A stretch of 64,000 bases of DNA from Phycisphaerales bacterium UBA7800. GTDB taxonomy: Bacteria; Planctomycetota; Phycisphaerae; Phycisphaerales; Phycisphaeraceae. The DNA is taken from assembly GCA_002480565.1 (NCBI GenBank), contig DLCK01000066.1, positions 19,550 to 83,549 on the forward strand, in the 5' to 3' direction. The translations under genes and the position numbers were made by a program. Shown in pieces: positions 50,154 to 59,378 of this stretch. How positions within the stretch are numbered: the stretch's first letter is position 1; each line of letters opens with the position of its first letter. Below the pieces are notes generated by a model. That model was not told the origin of the DNA, searched no databases, and saw only the letters and a program-made list of their open reading frames with translations.

Positions 50154-51650
50154 ATGAGTCGCATCAACACCAACGTCAATTCGCTCATCTCGCAACGGAT
50201 TCTGTCTCAGCAAAATGGTTCGCTGAACACCAGTCTCGAGCGTTTGAGCACCGGCCTTGCCATTAACCGTGGTAAGGATAACCCCGCAGGCTTGATTGCA
50301 AGTGAAAACTTGCGATCTGAAAAAGCCGCTATCTCAGCAGCGATTTCCAATACGGAACGTGCTGATCAAGTGATGAACATCGCCGAAGGTGGTCTGCAGG
50401 AAATCAACGCACTTCTTCTGGAAGTTCAAGGGCTCGTCGGCACATCGGCCAACGATGCTGGTCTTTCAATCGAAGAAAAAGAAGCCAATCAGCTTCAAGT
50501 TGATTCCATCCTGCAAACCATTGACCGCATCGCCGAAGCCACCAGTTTCGAGGGTGTCAAACTCCTTAATGGTACGTTTGATTTCACTATCTCGGCTCAG
50601 GTGACTGAAGTTAATAGCTTCAAGATCAACGCAGCTAAGCTCTCACACAACGAAACACGTGATGTGGAAGTCGTTGTCACAGCTTCGGCACAGCATGCAG
50701 GTCTGTTCCTTTCCACCAATGGTGCTTTGGATCTGACCGCTGCCACTGATACCTTTACCTTCGAAATTGCAGGTTCCAAGGGCAGTCGTGAATTCTCGTT
50801 CGCATCGGGTACCACGTTGGCATCCATTGCCGAAGCCATCAATACCTTCAAGCAGACAACCGGCGTCTCCGCTTCTACCTCGGGTAATGGTGTTGTCGTC
50901 AAGAGTATCGAATATGGATCAAATGAATTTGTCTCATTCGATATTGTCAGTCAGGGAGGCCAAGCCGGTGCAGTGGTGCTTCTGTCCGCTGGTAATGAAA
51001 ATGACCTGAGTTCCACAAGTACGACCTTCGCCAATGTCAACAACCCAATTCGCGACGAAGGCCAGGATGTGGGCGCTATCATCAATGGTATTGCAGCGAC
51101 CAGTGAAGGTCGTACCGCACGCATCGCAACCGACTTTCTGGATATGGAAATTGAGTTGGATGCAGCTACCGGTTCTAATTCCTTGCAGACAATTTCCGCC
51201 TTTACCATCACCGGCGGTGGTGCCAAATTCAACCTTGGCCCGCAAGTCAATATCACCAACCAGGCTTCGATCGGTATTCAGAATGTCGCATCCCGTAAGT
51301 TGGGGGATGGTAATGTTGGCTTCCTAAACGACCTGGGTTCAGGTAACGCAGCCAACCTTGTCGATGGTGACCTGGAAGTCGCTCAGAAAATCGTTAACTT
51401 GGCCATCAGTTCCGTGTCGAACCTGCGTGGACGCATTGGTGCCTTCCAATCTAATGTGATTGGTGCCACATCGCGTAACTTAGGTGTCGCACTTGAAAAT
51501 ACGTCGGCCGCAGAAAGCAGTATCCGCGATACGGACTTCGCTGCCGAAACTGCCGAACTCACACGTTCCCAGATCCTCGTCAATGCATCAACCAACGTCC
51601 TTGGTATTGCCAACCAGCAGCCTAACTCAGTGCTCTCACTGCTTGGCTAA
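50154..51650 (+). CDS. Flagellin
   Basis: A 498-residue flagellin from the ATG at 50154 (GGAGG upstream); the upstream frame to 50094 is rejected because homology to the other flagellin begins at MSRINTNVNSL. N-terminal QRILSQQNGSLNTSLERLST and C-terminal NLRGRIGAFQSNVIGATSR, SSIRDTDFAAETAELTRSQ and SVLSLLG are typical. The middle differs in detail from the first flagellin (e.g. EVNSFKINAAKLSHNETRDV) while keeping the same plan. Two differing copies suggest a mixed or phase-dependent filament. Confidence 0.95.
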   Translation: MSRINTNVNSLISQRILSQQNGSLNTSLERLSTGLAINRGKDNPAGLIASENLRSEKAAISAAISNTERADQVMNIAEGGLQEINALLLEVQGLVGTSANDAGLSIEEKEANQLQVDSILQTIDRIAEATSFEGVKLLNGTFDFTISAQVTEVNSFKINAAKLSHNETRDVEVVVTASAQHAGLFLSTNGALDLTAATDTFTFEIAGSKGSREFSFASGTTLASIAEAINTFKQTTGVSASTSGNGVVVKSIEYGSNEFVSFDIVSQGGQAGAVVLLSAGNENDLSSTSTTFANVNNPIRDEGQDVGAIINGIAATSEGRTARIATDFLDMEIELDAATGSNSLQTISAFTITGGGAKFNLGPQVNITNQASIGIQNVASRKLGDGNVGFLNDLGSGNAANLVDGDLEVAQKIVNLAISSVSNLRGRIGAFQSNVIGATSRNLGVALENTSAAESSIRDTDFAAETAELTRSQILVNASTNVLGIANQQPNSVLSLLG

Positions 51651-51716
51651 TCAACAAGGTCGCAATAACAGTCTTAGGCATGTCCGCAGTCCCGCGGGCA
51701 TCCGATCACTGATGCA

Positions 51717-51755
51717 GGAGCGATGGTCTTGGAAGACCATCGCTCCATTTTTTTT
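51717..51755 (+). terminator. Rho-independent terminator
   Basis: GGAGCGATGGTCTT (51717-51730) pairs with AAGACCATCGCTCC (51733-51746) and is followed by A then eight or nine T. Very stable; ends the second flagellin transcript. Confidence 0.9.
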
Positions 51756-51836
51756 AAAGCGATGGCCGAGGTAATCTACAATTTAAAATTCAAACACAAC
51801 TCGGTGATGCACGTCACCGGGTTGTTTTAATTTGAG

Positions 51837-51892
51837 GGAGTATGGAGTATGGAGTATGGAGTAGGGAGTAGGGAGTAGGGAGTAGGGAGTAG
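51837..51892. repeat. 7-bp tandem repeat (8 units)
   Basis: Three GGAGTAT units followed by five GGAGTAG units, then a degenerate GGAAAAC. Located in the 368-bp gap before the asparagine synthetase gene, about 125 bp upstream of its start. Copy number is likely to vary by slippage. Confidence 0.9.
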
Positions 51893-52018
51893 GGAAAACA
51901 AAACCGCTTGCGGTTTAGCGCTGCAACGATCAACTTCACACCAATCAAACGACCGCTAAATTCAAAACCATATTCCTCTTTCTCATCCTCAATCACACAT
52001 CAGACCGATAACTCAAAT

Positions 52019-54367
52019 ATGTGTGGATTTGTCGGCGTCATCTTCAAAAACCCCGACCAGGCTGTGGATCGCTCGCGATTGACTGCTGCTCGGGATACTC
52101 TCGCTCATCGTGGCCCTGATGAACATGGACTATGGGCAAACCAAGGTGTCGGATTGGCACATCGTCGCCTGAGTGTGTTGGACTTAAAACATGGCCAACA
52201 ACCCATGTCCGATAACCGTTATTCACTGGTCTACAACGGTGAAATATACAACTTTCAAGAACTCCAAGAGACCTGCAAAGCCAAAAAACTCACCATTGAG
52301 ACGTCCTGTGATACCGAAGTGCTTTTCAAACTCCTAAACGCAGACGGCTTGGAATCCCTGTCTCATTTCAACGGCATGTTTGCATTTGCCCATTGGGATA
52401 CCCAAACCCGAACCTTGCTTATGGCAAGAGACCGGCTGGGCCAAAAACCACTGTATTGGTTTAAGGATGAGCAATGCTGTGTCTTTGCCAGCGAACTCAA
52501 AGCCATTCTCCGTTTTCTTGAACGCAGACTGGTACTCGATCCAATCGCTATTGATCAATATTTTGCCCGTGGCTATATCCTCTCACCAAGAACCATTTTT
52601 AAAGACATTCACAAACTCCCCGCAGGTTGTAGTCTGACACTTAATGCGGACTCTTGGGAACATGCCATCGCTTCGTACTGGGACTATTCGCCCGTCGAAG
52701 TGCCAAGTGATCCGGGTAAAGCCATTGACCAATTAGACGAATTACTCAGTGATGCGGTTCGTAAACGACTCATCAGTGATGTCCCTTTTGGCTGTTTACT
52801 TTCCGGTGGCATAGACTCCACTTTAATGACCGCGATGGCTGCAAAGACCATGGGCAAAGGTCAACTCAAAACCTTCAGTATAGGTTTTGATAGTGACGAC
52901 CCGCGATTCAATGAGCTGCCTTATGCAAAGATGACCGCAGAGCATCATCATTGTCAATGGAACAGCAAGGTCGTTGAGCTTGGTGATTTTCTGGAGTTGG
53001 TTGATGATGTGTCAGACTACTTTGATGAACCCTTTGCCAACTTCGCGATGTTTCCCATGCGTCGTCTTGCACAGCTTTGCCGAGAACAATTAACCGTCGT
53101 CCTCTCCGGGCAGGGCGGTGACGAGTTGTCCGCAGGTTATGAAGGTCGATACAACTGGGCGGTAGCAACGACAGATCAGAAAATAAAACCCTCGCCGATG
53201 GATCATCTTTCGTCCTATTTATCTCGCAGTAATCTCCTGCCATGGGCAGGTGCACGCGAGGCGATGTACAGTTCGCAGATGAGTCAAACGCTGCTTAAGC
53301 AGGTGACCGGTTCGACACATGTGGGCGAATTCTGGATGCGTCACCAGCAGTTTGATACCTTAAATCAAGCACTTTACGCAGATGTGAAGACGAATCTGCC
53401 GGACTATCTGGTTTGCGTCGAAGAGCGCATGACCATGGCTGCATCACTTGAAGCACGCAATCCGATGCTCGATTATCGCGTGGTCAATTATATGCTCTCC
53501 ATGCCCACATCAATGAAAGTCCGTGGCAACCAATTCAAGTGGGTCCTCTTTGAGTTGGCTAAGCGCTATGGCCCCATTGAAGCGATTGATCGACCCAAAC
53601 GTGGTTTTACGCCACCGCTTGGGCAATGGATCGTGCAGGCAGCATCACAACTGGGGCAGATGTTCAACGCATCCCAAGCATCAACCGCACAACTGTTCAA
53701 TCCACAGTGGCAGGCATTTTTACAGGCAGGGCAATTCACACAGCAACACACCATGCCGGTGTTTTACAGTTTGATGTTCACCAAGTGGTGCGAAAAATAT
53801 GCAGACTATATCGCGCCGGACTTGCCATTGGATTCACCTGGTTTTGAATCGCCTGTATCCGCGAGAGATCATCATTGGCACCGAGGGACACTGCTGGCTG
53901 ATCCGATGACTCTGAGTGAAAGCCGACTGAGTAATCACCTGTTTAACCACTTTGAATCCGACGATCACATTTTACTTGTTGGAGATGAAAACGGCTGGTT
54001 TTCCCGCGTTTTTCAGGCATCCGGCAAGACGATTACACGCTCCCTTGCTCCTGAGGACTGGCCAGAATCACAGGTCGTGACACTCACAAAAACGCCTGAA
54101 ATTCAAACCATTGTGGCTGCTCAAAACTCGGACTTGCAGGTAGCAGGAACGATCATGATCGGCATGAGTAAACTCGCCAGTCAACTTGCTGCCAAACAGT
54201 ATGCAGGCAAGCGACTGGTCTGTCTGATTCCTTTTGCCATAAACCAGCAGCAGCAAGTCCAGGCTTTACTCCAACAGATCGCCACATTAGGAACCATCGC
54301 CGGACACCAGGTCGTGAACTTGTCAGAGCAGCAAGCAGCCTTGGTGGTGCGATGTGAATTACAATAA
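52019..54367 (+). CDS. asnB: Glutamine-hydrolysing asparagine synthetase with C-terminal extension
   Basis: A 782-residue protein. The ATG at 52019 gives MCGFVGVI, exposing the Cys2 nucleophile of the class II glutaminase domain (residues 1-~210; LAHRGPDEHG, YNGEIYNF). The synthetase domain follows with the PP-loop LSGGIDSTLM (~262-270) and LSGQGGDELSAGYEGRY. It makes asparagine, or an amidated product, from aspartate, glutamine and ATP. The usual length is ~550-650; here ~185 extra residues follow ~595 (HILLVGDENGWFSRVFQASG; IMIGMSKLASQLAAKQYAG). The extension is not recognised. Such paralogues often occur in exopolysaccharide loci, and a sulfotransferase gene follows. Confidence 0.9.
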   Translation: MCGFVGVIFKNPDQAVDRSRLTAARDTLAHRGPDEHGLWANQGVGLAHRRLSVLDLKHGQQPMSDNRYSLVYNGEIYNFQELQETCKAKKLTIETSCDTEVLFKLLNADGLESLSHFNGMFAFAHWDTQTRTLLMARDRLGQKPLYWFKDEQCCVFASELKAILRFLERRLVLDPIAIDQYFARGYILSPRTIFKDIHKLPAGCSLTLNADSWEHAIASYWDYSPVEVPSDPGKAIDQLDELLSDAVRKRLISDVPFGCLLSGGIDSTLMTAMAAKTMGKGQLKTFSIGFDSDDPRFNELPYAKMTAEHHHCQWNSKVVELGDFLELVDDVSDYFDEPFANFAMFPMRRLAQLCREQLTVVLSGQGGDELSAGYEGRYNWAVATTDQKIKPSPMDHLSSYLSRSNLLPWAGAREAMYSSQMSQTLLKQVTGSTHVGEFWMRHQQFDTLNQALYADVKTNLPDYLVCVEERMTMAASLEARNPMLDYRVVNYMLSMPTSMKVRGNQFKWVLFELAKRYGPIEAIDRPKRGFTPPLGQWIVQAASQLGQMFNASQASTAQLFNPQWQAFLQAGQFTQQHTMPVFYSLMFTKWCEKYADYIAPDLPLDSPGFESPVSARDHHWHRGTLLADPMTLSESRLSNHLFNHFESDDHILLVGDENGWFSRVFQASGKTITRSLAPEDWPESQVVTLTKTPEIQTIVAAQNSDLQVAGTIMIGMSKLASQLAAKQYAGKRLVCLIPFAINQQQQVQALLQQIATLGTIAGHQVVNLSEQQAALVVRCELQ

Positions 54368-54411
54368 GACAGCTTCAACAATCAGGACACCAAGGCCAGA
54401 AGAAAAAGATA

Positions 54412-54502
54412 TTAACCACAAATTCGCAGAGCCACAGAGCCTCAAATACATGACAAAGACATTGAAATTTTTTCCTCTGTGTCTCTGTGTCTCTGTGGTT
54501 AA
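54412..54502. repeat. Imperfect inverted repeat (CACAGAG type)
   Basis: TTAACCACA...AGAGCCACAGAG on the left is mirrored by CTCTGTGTCTCTGTGGTTAA on the right (end at 54502). This sort of ACCACAGAGACACAGAG palindrome is a common intergenic repeat in several bacterial groups. It lies between asnB and the sulfotransferase gene and can act as a weak terminator. Confidence 0.6.
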
Positions 54503-54543
54503 AATGATTTACCTAACGCCTTGAATTGAAAGATGAAAACCCG

Positions 54544-55449
54544 ATGTCTCAAAGTACATCATTAATCCATGTCTACGACCAACTTCATGAACAAATCAAA
54601 AAAGTGCTGGAAAAACAGTTCTTTTTTGTCGTTGGTTGTCAGAAGTCCGGCACGACGTGGTTGGAAAAAATACTCGATAACCATCCGCAAATGATTTGCC
54701 GCGGTGAAGCGGTATTTGGCAATGTGCTTGCCCCGGCATTGAATCAAGCCTTGGGTGCATTTAACGAACAGATCAAATATCGCAATGCTCAGCTTGGTGA
54801 TTACAACGCGCTGATGTTCAATCAGGTGCAGTTGGATTATGTGTATCTCACAGCCATTGGTGCTCTGGTGAGTCCGTGGATCAAGGATAAGCCGGATGTG
54901 AAACTCATTGGTGAAAAGACGCCGGAGCATGCGATGACCTTGCCGGTACTTAACAAGTATTTCCCCAACAGTAAGGTTGTGCAGATCATCCGTGATGGTC
55001 GTGATGTGGCGGTGTCGGGATGGTTTCACAATATTCGATTTTCAGGTGACAAGTTCAAACAGAATTTCCCGGACATGCCCAGCTACATCCGGTATCTGAT
55101 CCAGCATCATTGGCTTCCGTATATCAATCAGGCTCGCGCCTTTGGCAAGCAGTTCCCGGATCGCTACTTTGAACTGCGCTACGAAGACCTCCATGCCGAT
55201 GCCCCGGACGTGACCGCGCGGCTGTTCCAATTCCTGGATGTAGATGCGTCTGCCGAAAGTATCCAGCAGTGTCTTGATGCTGCGTCATTCAAAAATCTGG
55301 CCAAAGGACGTGATGGCGGGCAGGAAGACCGCGGCAGTTTCTTCCGCAAAGGGGTCACTGGCGACTGGAAGAACCACTTTGACGACAAGTCCGAGGCGGT
55401 CTTCATGGAACTCGGCGGGGCGATGCTCAAGGAGTTGGGCTACGTTTAA
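54544..55449 (+). CDS. Sulfotransferase family protein
   Basis: A 301-residue PAPS-dependent sulfotransferase. The 5'-phosphosulfate loop is near the N-terminus (FFFVVGCQKSGTTWLEKIL). KLIGEKTPEHAM and VVQIIRDGRDVAVSGWFHN (the 3'-phosphate-binding RxGRDxxxS motif) follow. C-terminal RYEDLHADAPDVTARLFQFLDV and GDWKNHFDDKSEAVFME are also family motifs. Transfers sulfate from PAPS to a hydroxyl or amine of a glycan, lipid or small molecule. The ATG at 54544 is preferred to a TTG at 54526. Possible partner of the asnB-like gene upstream in surface polysaccharide synthesis. Confidence 0.9.
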   Translation: MSQSTSLIHVYDQLHEQIKKVLEKQFFFVVGCQKSGTTWLEKILDNHPQMICRGEAVFGNVLAPALNQALGAFNEQIKYRNAQLGDYNALMFNQVQLDYVYLTAIGALVSPWIKDKPDVKLIGEKTPEHAMTLPVLNKYFPNSKVVQIIRDGRDVAVSGWFHNIRFSGDKFKQNFPDMPSYIRYLIQHHWLPYINQARAFGKQFPDRYFELRYEDLHADAPDVTARLFQFLDVDASAESIQQCLDAASFKNLAKGRDGGQEDRGSFFRKGVTGDWKNHFDDKSEAVFMELGGAMLKELGYV

Positions 55450-55559
55450 TCTCCACTGGTGCTGATGCCTGCAAAGGTTAAATCGCGTCCGATATGCAAT
55501 GTCCAGAGATTATGGGTAAACTATCTGACTTCTAAATGGAAACAACGGAGATCAGATAA

Positions 55560-56351
55560 ATGGGTTTACTTGACGGCAAACGTGGCATTGTGTTTGGTAT
55601 CGCTAATGACCGCAGCTATGCTTGGTTCATCACCAAGGAATTGATCGCAAACGGCGCGGAATGCGTGTTCACACATCTTCCTGATCCCAAGGGCAAGATG
55701 GCTCGCCGATGTCGCGGGGCAGTCGAAGAATTAGGTGTCAAAGATCCGTGGTTGATGCCCTGTGATGTGTCCAAGGACGAAGACCTTGATGCCGTATTTG
55801 ATAAGCTCAAGGAAGATTTTGGTCAGATCGATTTTGTGATTCACGCGGTCGCATTTGCGGATCGTGAGTATCTCAAGCTTGGTAACTTCCATAAAACAAC
55901 CCGTGAAGCATGGAATCAGGCATTGGAAATCAGTGCTTATTCACTGTTGGCAATGGGACAGCGAGCCAAGGACATGATGCCCAATGGTGGCAGCATTGTG
56001 GCTATGAGTTACTACGGTGGCGAAAAGGTTGTGCCCGGTTACAACATCATGGGTGTTGCCAAGGCTGCTTTGGAACACACCACCAAGTATCTGGCTTATG
56101 ACCTAGGTGAAGGTGAAAACAAAGTCCGCGTCAACACCATCTCCGGTGGCCCGTTGCGGACGCTTGCTGCTTCGGCAGTGGGTGGTATCACCGACATGTT
56201 CGAACACCAGGAACGCAAAGCCGCTCAAAAACGCAACATCACCGGCGAAGAAGTCGGTGGCACAGCGGTCTACCTGGTCAGCGATCTTTCATCCGGTGTC
56301 ACCGGTGAAAATATCCACGTCGATGCAGGATTCAGCATCGTCGGACTGTAA
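55560..56351 (+). CDS. fabI: Enoyl-[acyl-carrier-protein] reductase (NADH) FabI
   Basis: A 263-residue SDR enzyme of the FabI type: GKRGIVFGIANDRSYAWFI (dinucleotide site with FabI-type spacing), then FVIHAVAFADREYL and the catalytic Y-x6-K in GYNIMGVAKAALE. C-terminal NTISGGPLRTLAASAVGG, TGEEVGGTAVYLVSDLSSGVTGENIHVDAG. Reduces trans-2-enoyl-ACP in the last step of each fatty-acid elongation cycle, in the cytoplasm. GGAG lies before the ATG. Ended by a terminator at 56384. Confidence 0.95.
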   Translation: MGLLDGKRGIVFGIANDRSYAWFITKELIANGAECVFTHLPDPKGKMARRCRGAVEELGVKDPWLMPCDVSKDEDLDAVFDKLKEDFGQIDFVIHAVAFADREYLKLGNFHKTTREAWNQALEISAYSLLAMGQRAKDMMPNGGSIVAMSYYGGEKVVPGYNIMGVAKAALEHTTKYLAYDLGEGENKVRVNTISGGPLRTLAASAVGGITDMFEHQERKAAQKRNITGEEVGGTAVYLVSDLSSGVTGENIHVDAGFSIVGL

Positions 56352-56383
56352 ACCAGACGATGTCGTACAATGATTAATATACG

Positions 56384-56419
56384 CACGGCAGTGTCCATTT
56401 GGATGCTGCCGTGTTTTTT
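56384..56419 (+). terminator. Rho-independent terminator
   Basis: CACGGCAG (56384-56391) pairs with CTGCCGTG (56405-56412), with further TCC/GGA pairing in the loop, then T6. Ends fabI. Confidence 0.87.
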
Positions 56420-56509
56420 ATGGCGGATTAAAAGGTATGAAATTCTTGACGGTTGACACCTTCTTGCCGTTATAATGTTCATGTTGTCATATCACAGAGG
56501 GTCGGGCGC

Positions 56510-57382
56510 ATGCGTGTTCTGATTTGCGGTAGTAGCGGCTTGGTCGGTACTGCCTTGTCTGAATATCTCACCACACTTGGACACACCGTAGTTCCGCTGG
56601 TTCGCGGACTGGGTGGTTGGAATCCTGCGCTGGGTGAGTTGGATACGCATCGTGTTAAAGGATACGACGCGGTGGTTCATCTGGGGGGCGTGGGGATCGC
56701 CAACAAGCGCTGGAGTGAAGACTACAAACAATCCATTGCCAACAGTCGGATTAACAGCACGCAATTACTCTCCGCTCGAATGGCTCAAACGCGCGACAAG
56801 CCCACAGTATTCGTCGTGGCATCGGCGGTGGGGATTTATGGTTCACGTGGCAGTCGTTTACTCACCGAAGAGGATGAACCGGGGCAAGGCTTTTTAGCAG
56901 ACGTGGCTCAGCAGTGGGAAGCTGCTGCGGACGAAGCTCGCGATGCAGGTATCCGCGTGGTGCATGCCCGTTTGGGGATGGTGCTTGATCGACGCGGTGG
57001 GGCGTTGGCGAAGATGCTTTTGCCCTTTAAGCTCGGACTTGGTGGCGTGATTGGCAGTGGCGAACAATATTGGTCATGGATCGCATTGGCTGATGTGGTT
57101 CGAGCGATGGCCCATGCCATTGAGAGTCCGGACATGGTTGGGCCGGTGAACATGGTGGCTCCGCATGCGGTGACCTGTTACGAGTTCGTCAAGACCTTGG
57201 GGCGAGTGCTTAAGCGTCCAACGATTTTGCCAACTCCTGCATTTGCGGTGCGGTTGGCAATGGGACAGATGGCTGACGAGCTGTTGCTTGCCAGTACACG
57301 TGCCGATCCCAAGGCGCTGCGCAATGCAGGATTCACTTTTGACCGTCCGCAATTGGAAGATGCGCTTCGAGCAACTTTGTAA
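56510..57382 (+). CDS. TIGR01777-family SDR epimerase (YfcH-like)
   Basis: A 290-residue protein from the ATG at 56510: MRVLICGSSGLVGTALSEYLTTLGHTV is the NAD(P)-binding motif. GYDAVVHLGGVGIANKRWSEDYKQ, then FVVASAVGIYGSRGSR, ARLGMVLDRRGGALAKMLLPFKLGLGG and SWIALADVVRAM are typical of the TIGR01777 family, which is often linked to cell division inhibitor SulA annotation without proof. The function is not established. Single gene downstream of fabI. Confidence 0.9.
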   Translation: MRVLICGSSGLVGTALSEYLTTLGHTVVPLVRGLGGWNPALGELDTHRVKGYDAVVHLGGVGIANKRWSEDYKQSIANSRINSTQLLSARMAQTRDKPTVFVVASAVGIYGSRGSRLLTEEDEPGQGFLADVAQQWEAAADEARDAGIRVVHARLGMVLDRRGGALAKMLLPFKLGLGGVIGSGEQYWSWIALADVVRAMAHAIESPDMVGPVNMVAPHAVTCYEFVKTLGRVLKRPTILPTPAFAVRLAMGQMADELLLASTRADPKALRNAGFTFDRPQLEDALRATL

Positions 57383-57543
57383 GTGATTGCATTGATTACA
57401 AGCTGCCAGATGAACGAAGTGAATCTGACGGGTCTTGAACGTCTCGATTGTCGCCTTGTTTCCCCGTCAGATTCGCCCACCAAGCTGGACTCATCTGGCG
57501 GCCTGGTGTTAATAACGACTTGTCATAACCAATCAATCAACAT

Positions 57544-59304
57544 TCAAATAAATGTTACGTGCAACATGCCGGCGACGGGGACATCGAAGTGTTCGAGGGT
57601 TTGGCCGGTGAGTTTGCCGTTGGCCACAGTGGTGCCGTAGCAGTCTGTGATGGTCCATGCGGCGTGCATGCCACGTTTGCTTTTGAGCACCATGCCGGGG
57701 ATTGCAGAGCTGTTGATGTAGTAGTGGTCAGGGATATGCAATTCGACGACGTTAAGGAGTTGGCCGGTATACATGATGCCGACGAGGTTGCTCGCGTCAT
57801 GTGATGAAGCATAGGTGTAGTTTTGATGCGGTTGGCTGACTCGGAGTTTGCCTTGGAGCAGTGTCTTACGAAGTCTGATCCACAAGGCCAGGTAATGCTT
57901 GAGCATTGCGCGCTGCGCGTCGGTGATTTGTTCGAGTTTGACTGATACCTGTGGGACGCTGAAGAAAACGTTGAGCAGTTGCAGGGCAGCCACTTCAGCC
58001 GACTCCTTGGGGTGCCACATGAACATATCGCTGTGGACGGCGGTATTGCCACTGAGCATTCGCAGGTTGAGCGTTTGTACACGGTTGGTCACCACGTCCA
58101 TGGGGCAGTCACCTGCTCGGAAAAGGTTGCCATAGGAACGCATCAACGGGCCGATGTACGATTGGCGGAACTCGATGAGAATTTCAGGATTCGCAGCCTT
58201 AAGTGAATAGACCACGTCCTTGAGCAGGACATCGACTGCTTCATACACATCGTCCATATCCCGACCGGGTTTGGCATCGGGATGCTCGGATTCAGGTACG
58301 CGGAAGCTATCGACAAAATCGAGTTTAAAGCCATCAAGTTCCCATTTTCTTTGTGCATCCAGATAAGTCTGAATCAGAAACTCGCGGACTTGTGGGTAAC
58401 GCGGATCAAGGACGGAGGCTTTGGATCGATCCTGATCGTAAAGATACATACCTTTGAAACGGTCATAGTTTTCACTGTGGTATCCGACGAATGGGACGGA
58501 GTACCAGAGGATATATTGCATACCCATGTCGTGGACGCGTTGGATATGTTCCTTGATGTCGGTGAGACGTTGGGGTTGCCAGTCACCAGTGTAAGCATAG
58601 CCTCGTTGATCATCATTGGTCTGCCAACCATCGTCCATGATGACGCTGCGGCAACCCATGTCATAAGCCAGTTTGCACTCGGTTTCGATGGTCGGACTGT
58701 CGACGATTTGATGGTAGCTGTACCACGTGGAGTAGACCGGCAAAGTTGCGACATCCGGGACGTCCAACGGCTCATAGCCCTCCATATTCTCCCACCATTG
58801 ACAGGTATCGCCAAGCACATCTGCCAATGGATTCTGACGAACATCCAGTCGGAGGGTGAATTTGAATTCTGATGCTGCTTGACGTTGCCCGGCGAAGGGG
58901 ATTAATTCACAGCCCATGCAACCATTTTCTTCGATGACACCGGTTTTGATACCCACTGGATGCAGTGCATCGTCGCATGCAAAGGTGAGTCGGTTGGTGC
59001 CGTCAAGGTGATACAGTGACATGACTGGTGCGCTGGATGCTGATCGACTTTCCAATGGCGGGCCGCCCCAAATGGGTGAAAGGTTATGCCTGGGGCCTTG
59101 GGTCGGATGCCAGATGGCCAAGGATTGGATACCGGGCCAATCCCATTTGAGTGCGATTTGTGGTGGTGTATCAGGCTCCGTTGATTTGAGCATGACCGTA
59201 TAAAGGCAGAGTCCCGGTTCGACGCATTCGAGTTTGCTTTGAATTTCAAAAGACTTCAAATCGCCGGAAATTTGGATGGGCACGTTCCATTGGTCGAGTT
59301 GCAT
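57544..59304 (-). CDS. Alpha-galactosidase-like enzyme (GH36-type)
   Basis: A 586-residue protein with no signal peptide, so probably cytoplasmic. The N-terminal ~180 residues are beta-sandwich. The TIM-barrel has the GH36/melibiase motifs YSTWYSYHQ, VIMDDGWQTND, GMQYILWYSVPFVG and DGFKLDFVDSF (nucleophile Asp), then FRAGDCPMD (acid/base Asp region). Retaining hydrolases of this kind release alpha-linked galactose from oligosaccharides. AGGAGAT lies upstream of the ATG. Alone, not adjacent to a pilin cassette; could also be a related GH27/31-type alpha-glycosidase. Confidence 0.88.
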   Translation of the reverse strand: MQLDQWNVPIQISGDLKSFEIQSKLECVEPGLCLYTVMLKSTEPDTPPQIALKWDWPGIQSLAIWHPTQGPRHNLSPIWGGPPLESRSASSAPVMSLYHLDGTNRLTFACDDALHPVGIKTGVIEENGCMGCELIPFAGQRQAASEFKFTLRLDVRQNPLADVLGDTCQWWENMEGYEPLDVPDVATLPVYSTWYSYHQIVDSPTIETECKLAYDMGCRSVIMDDGWQTNDDQRGYAYTGDWQPQRLTDIKEHIQRVHDMGMQYILWYSVPFVGYHSENYDRFKGMYLYDQDRSKASVLDPRYPQVREFLIQTYLDAQRKWELDGFKLDFVDSFRVPESEHPDAKPGRDMDDVYEAVDVLLKDVVYSLKAANPEILIEFRQSYIGPLMRSYGNLFRAGDCPMDVVTNRVQTLNLRMLSGNTAVHSDMFMWHPKESAEVAALQLLNVFFSVPQVSVKLEQITDAQRAMLKHYLALWIRLRKTLLQGKLRVSQPHQNYTYASSHDASNLVGIMYTGQLLNVVELHIPDHYYINSSAIPGMVLKSKRGMHAAWTITDCYGTTVANGKLTGQTLEHFDVPVAGMLHVTFI

Positions 59305-59378
59305 GGACGGATGATCTCCTGAGGGTTAAGGAGGATCATTCTAGTGGGAACGTTGTGGAATGAAAATAGTGGATCGGT

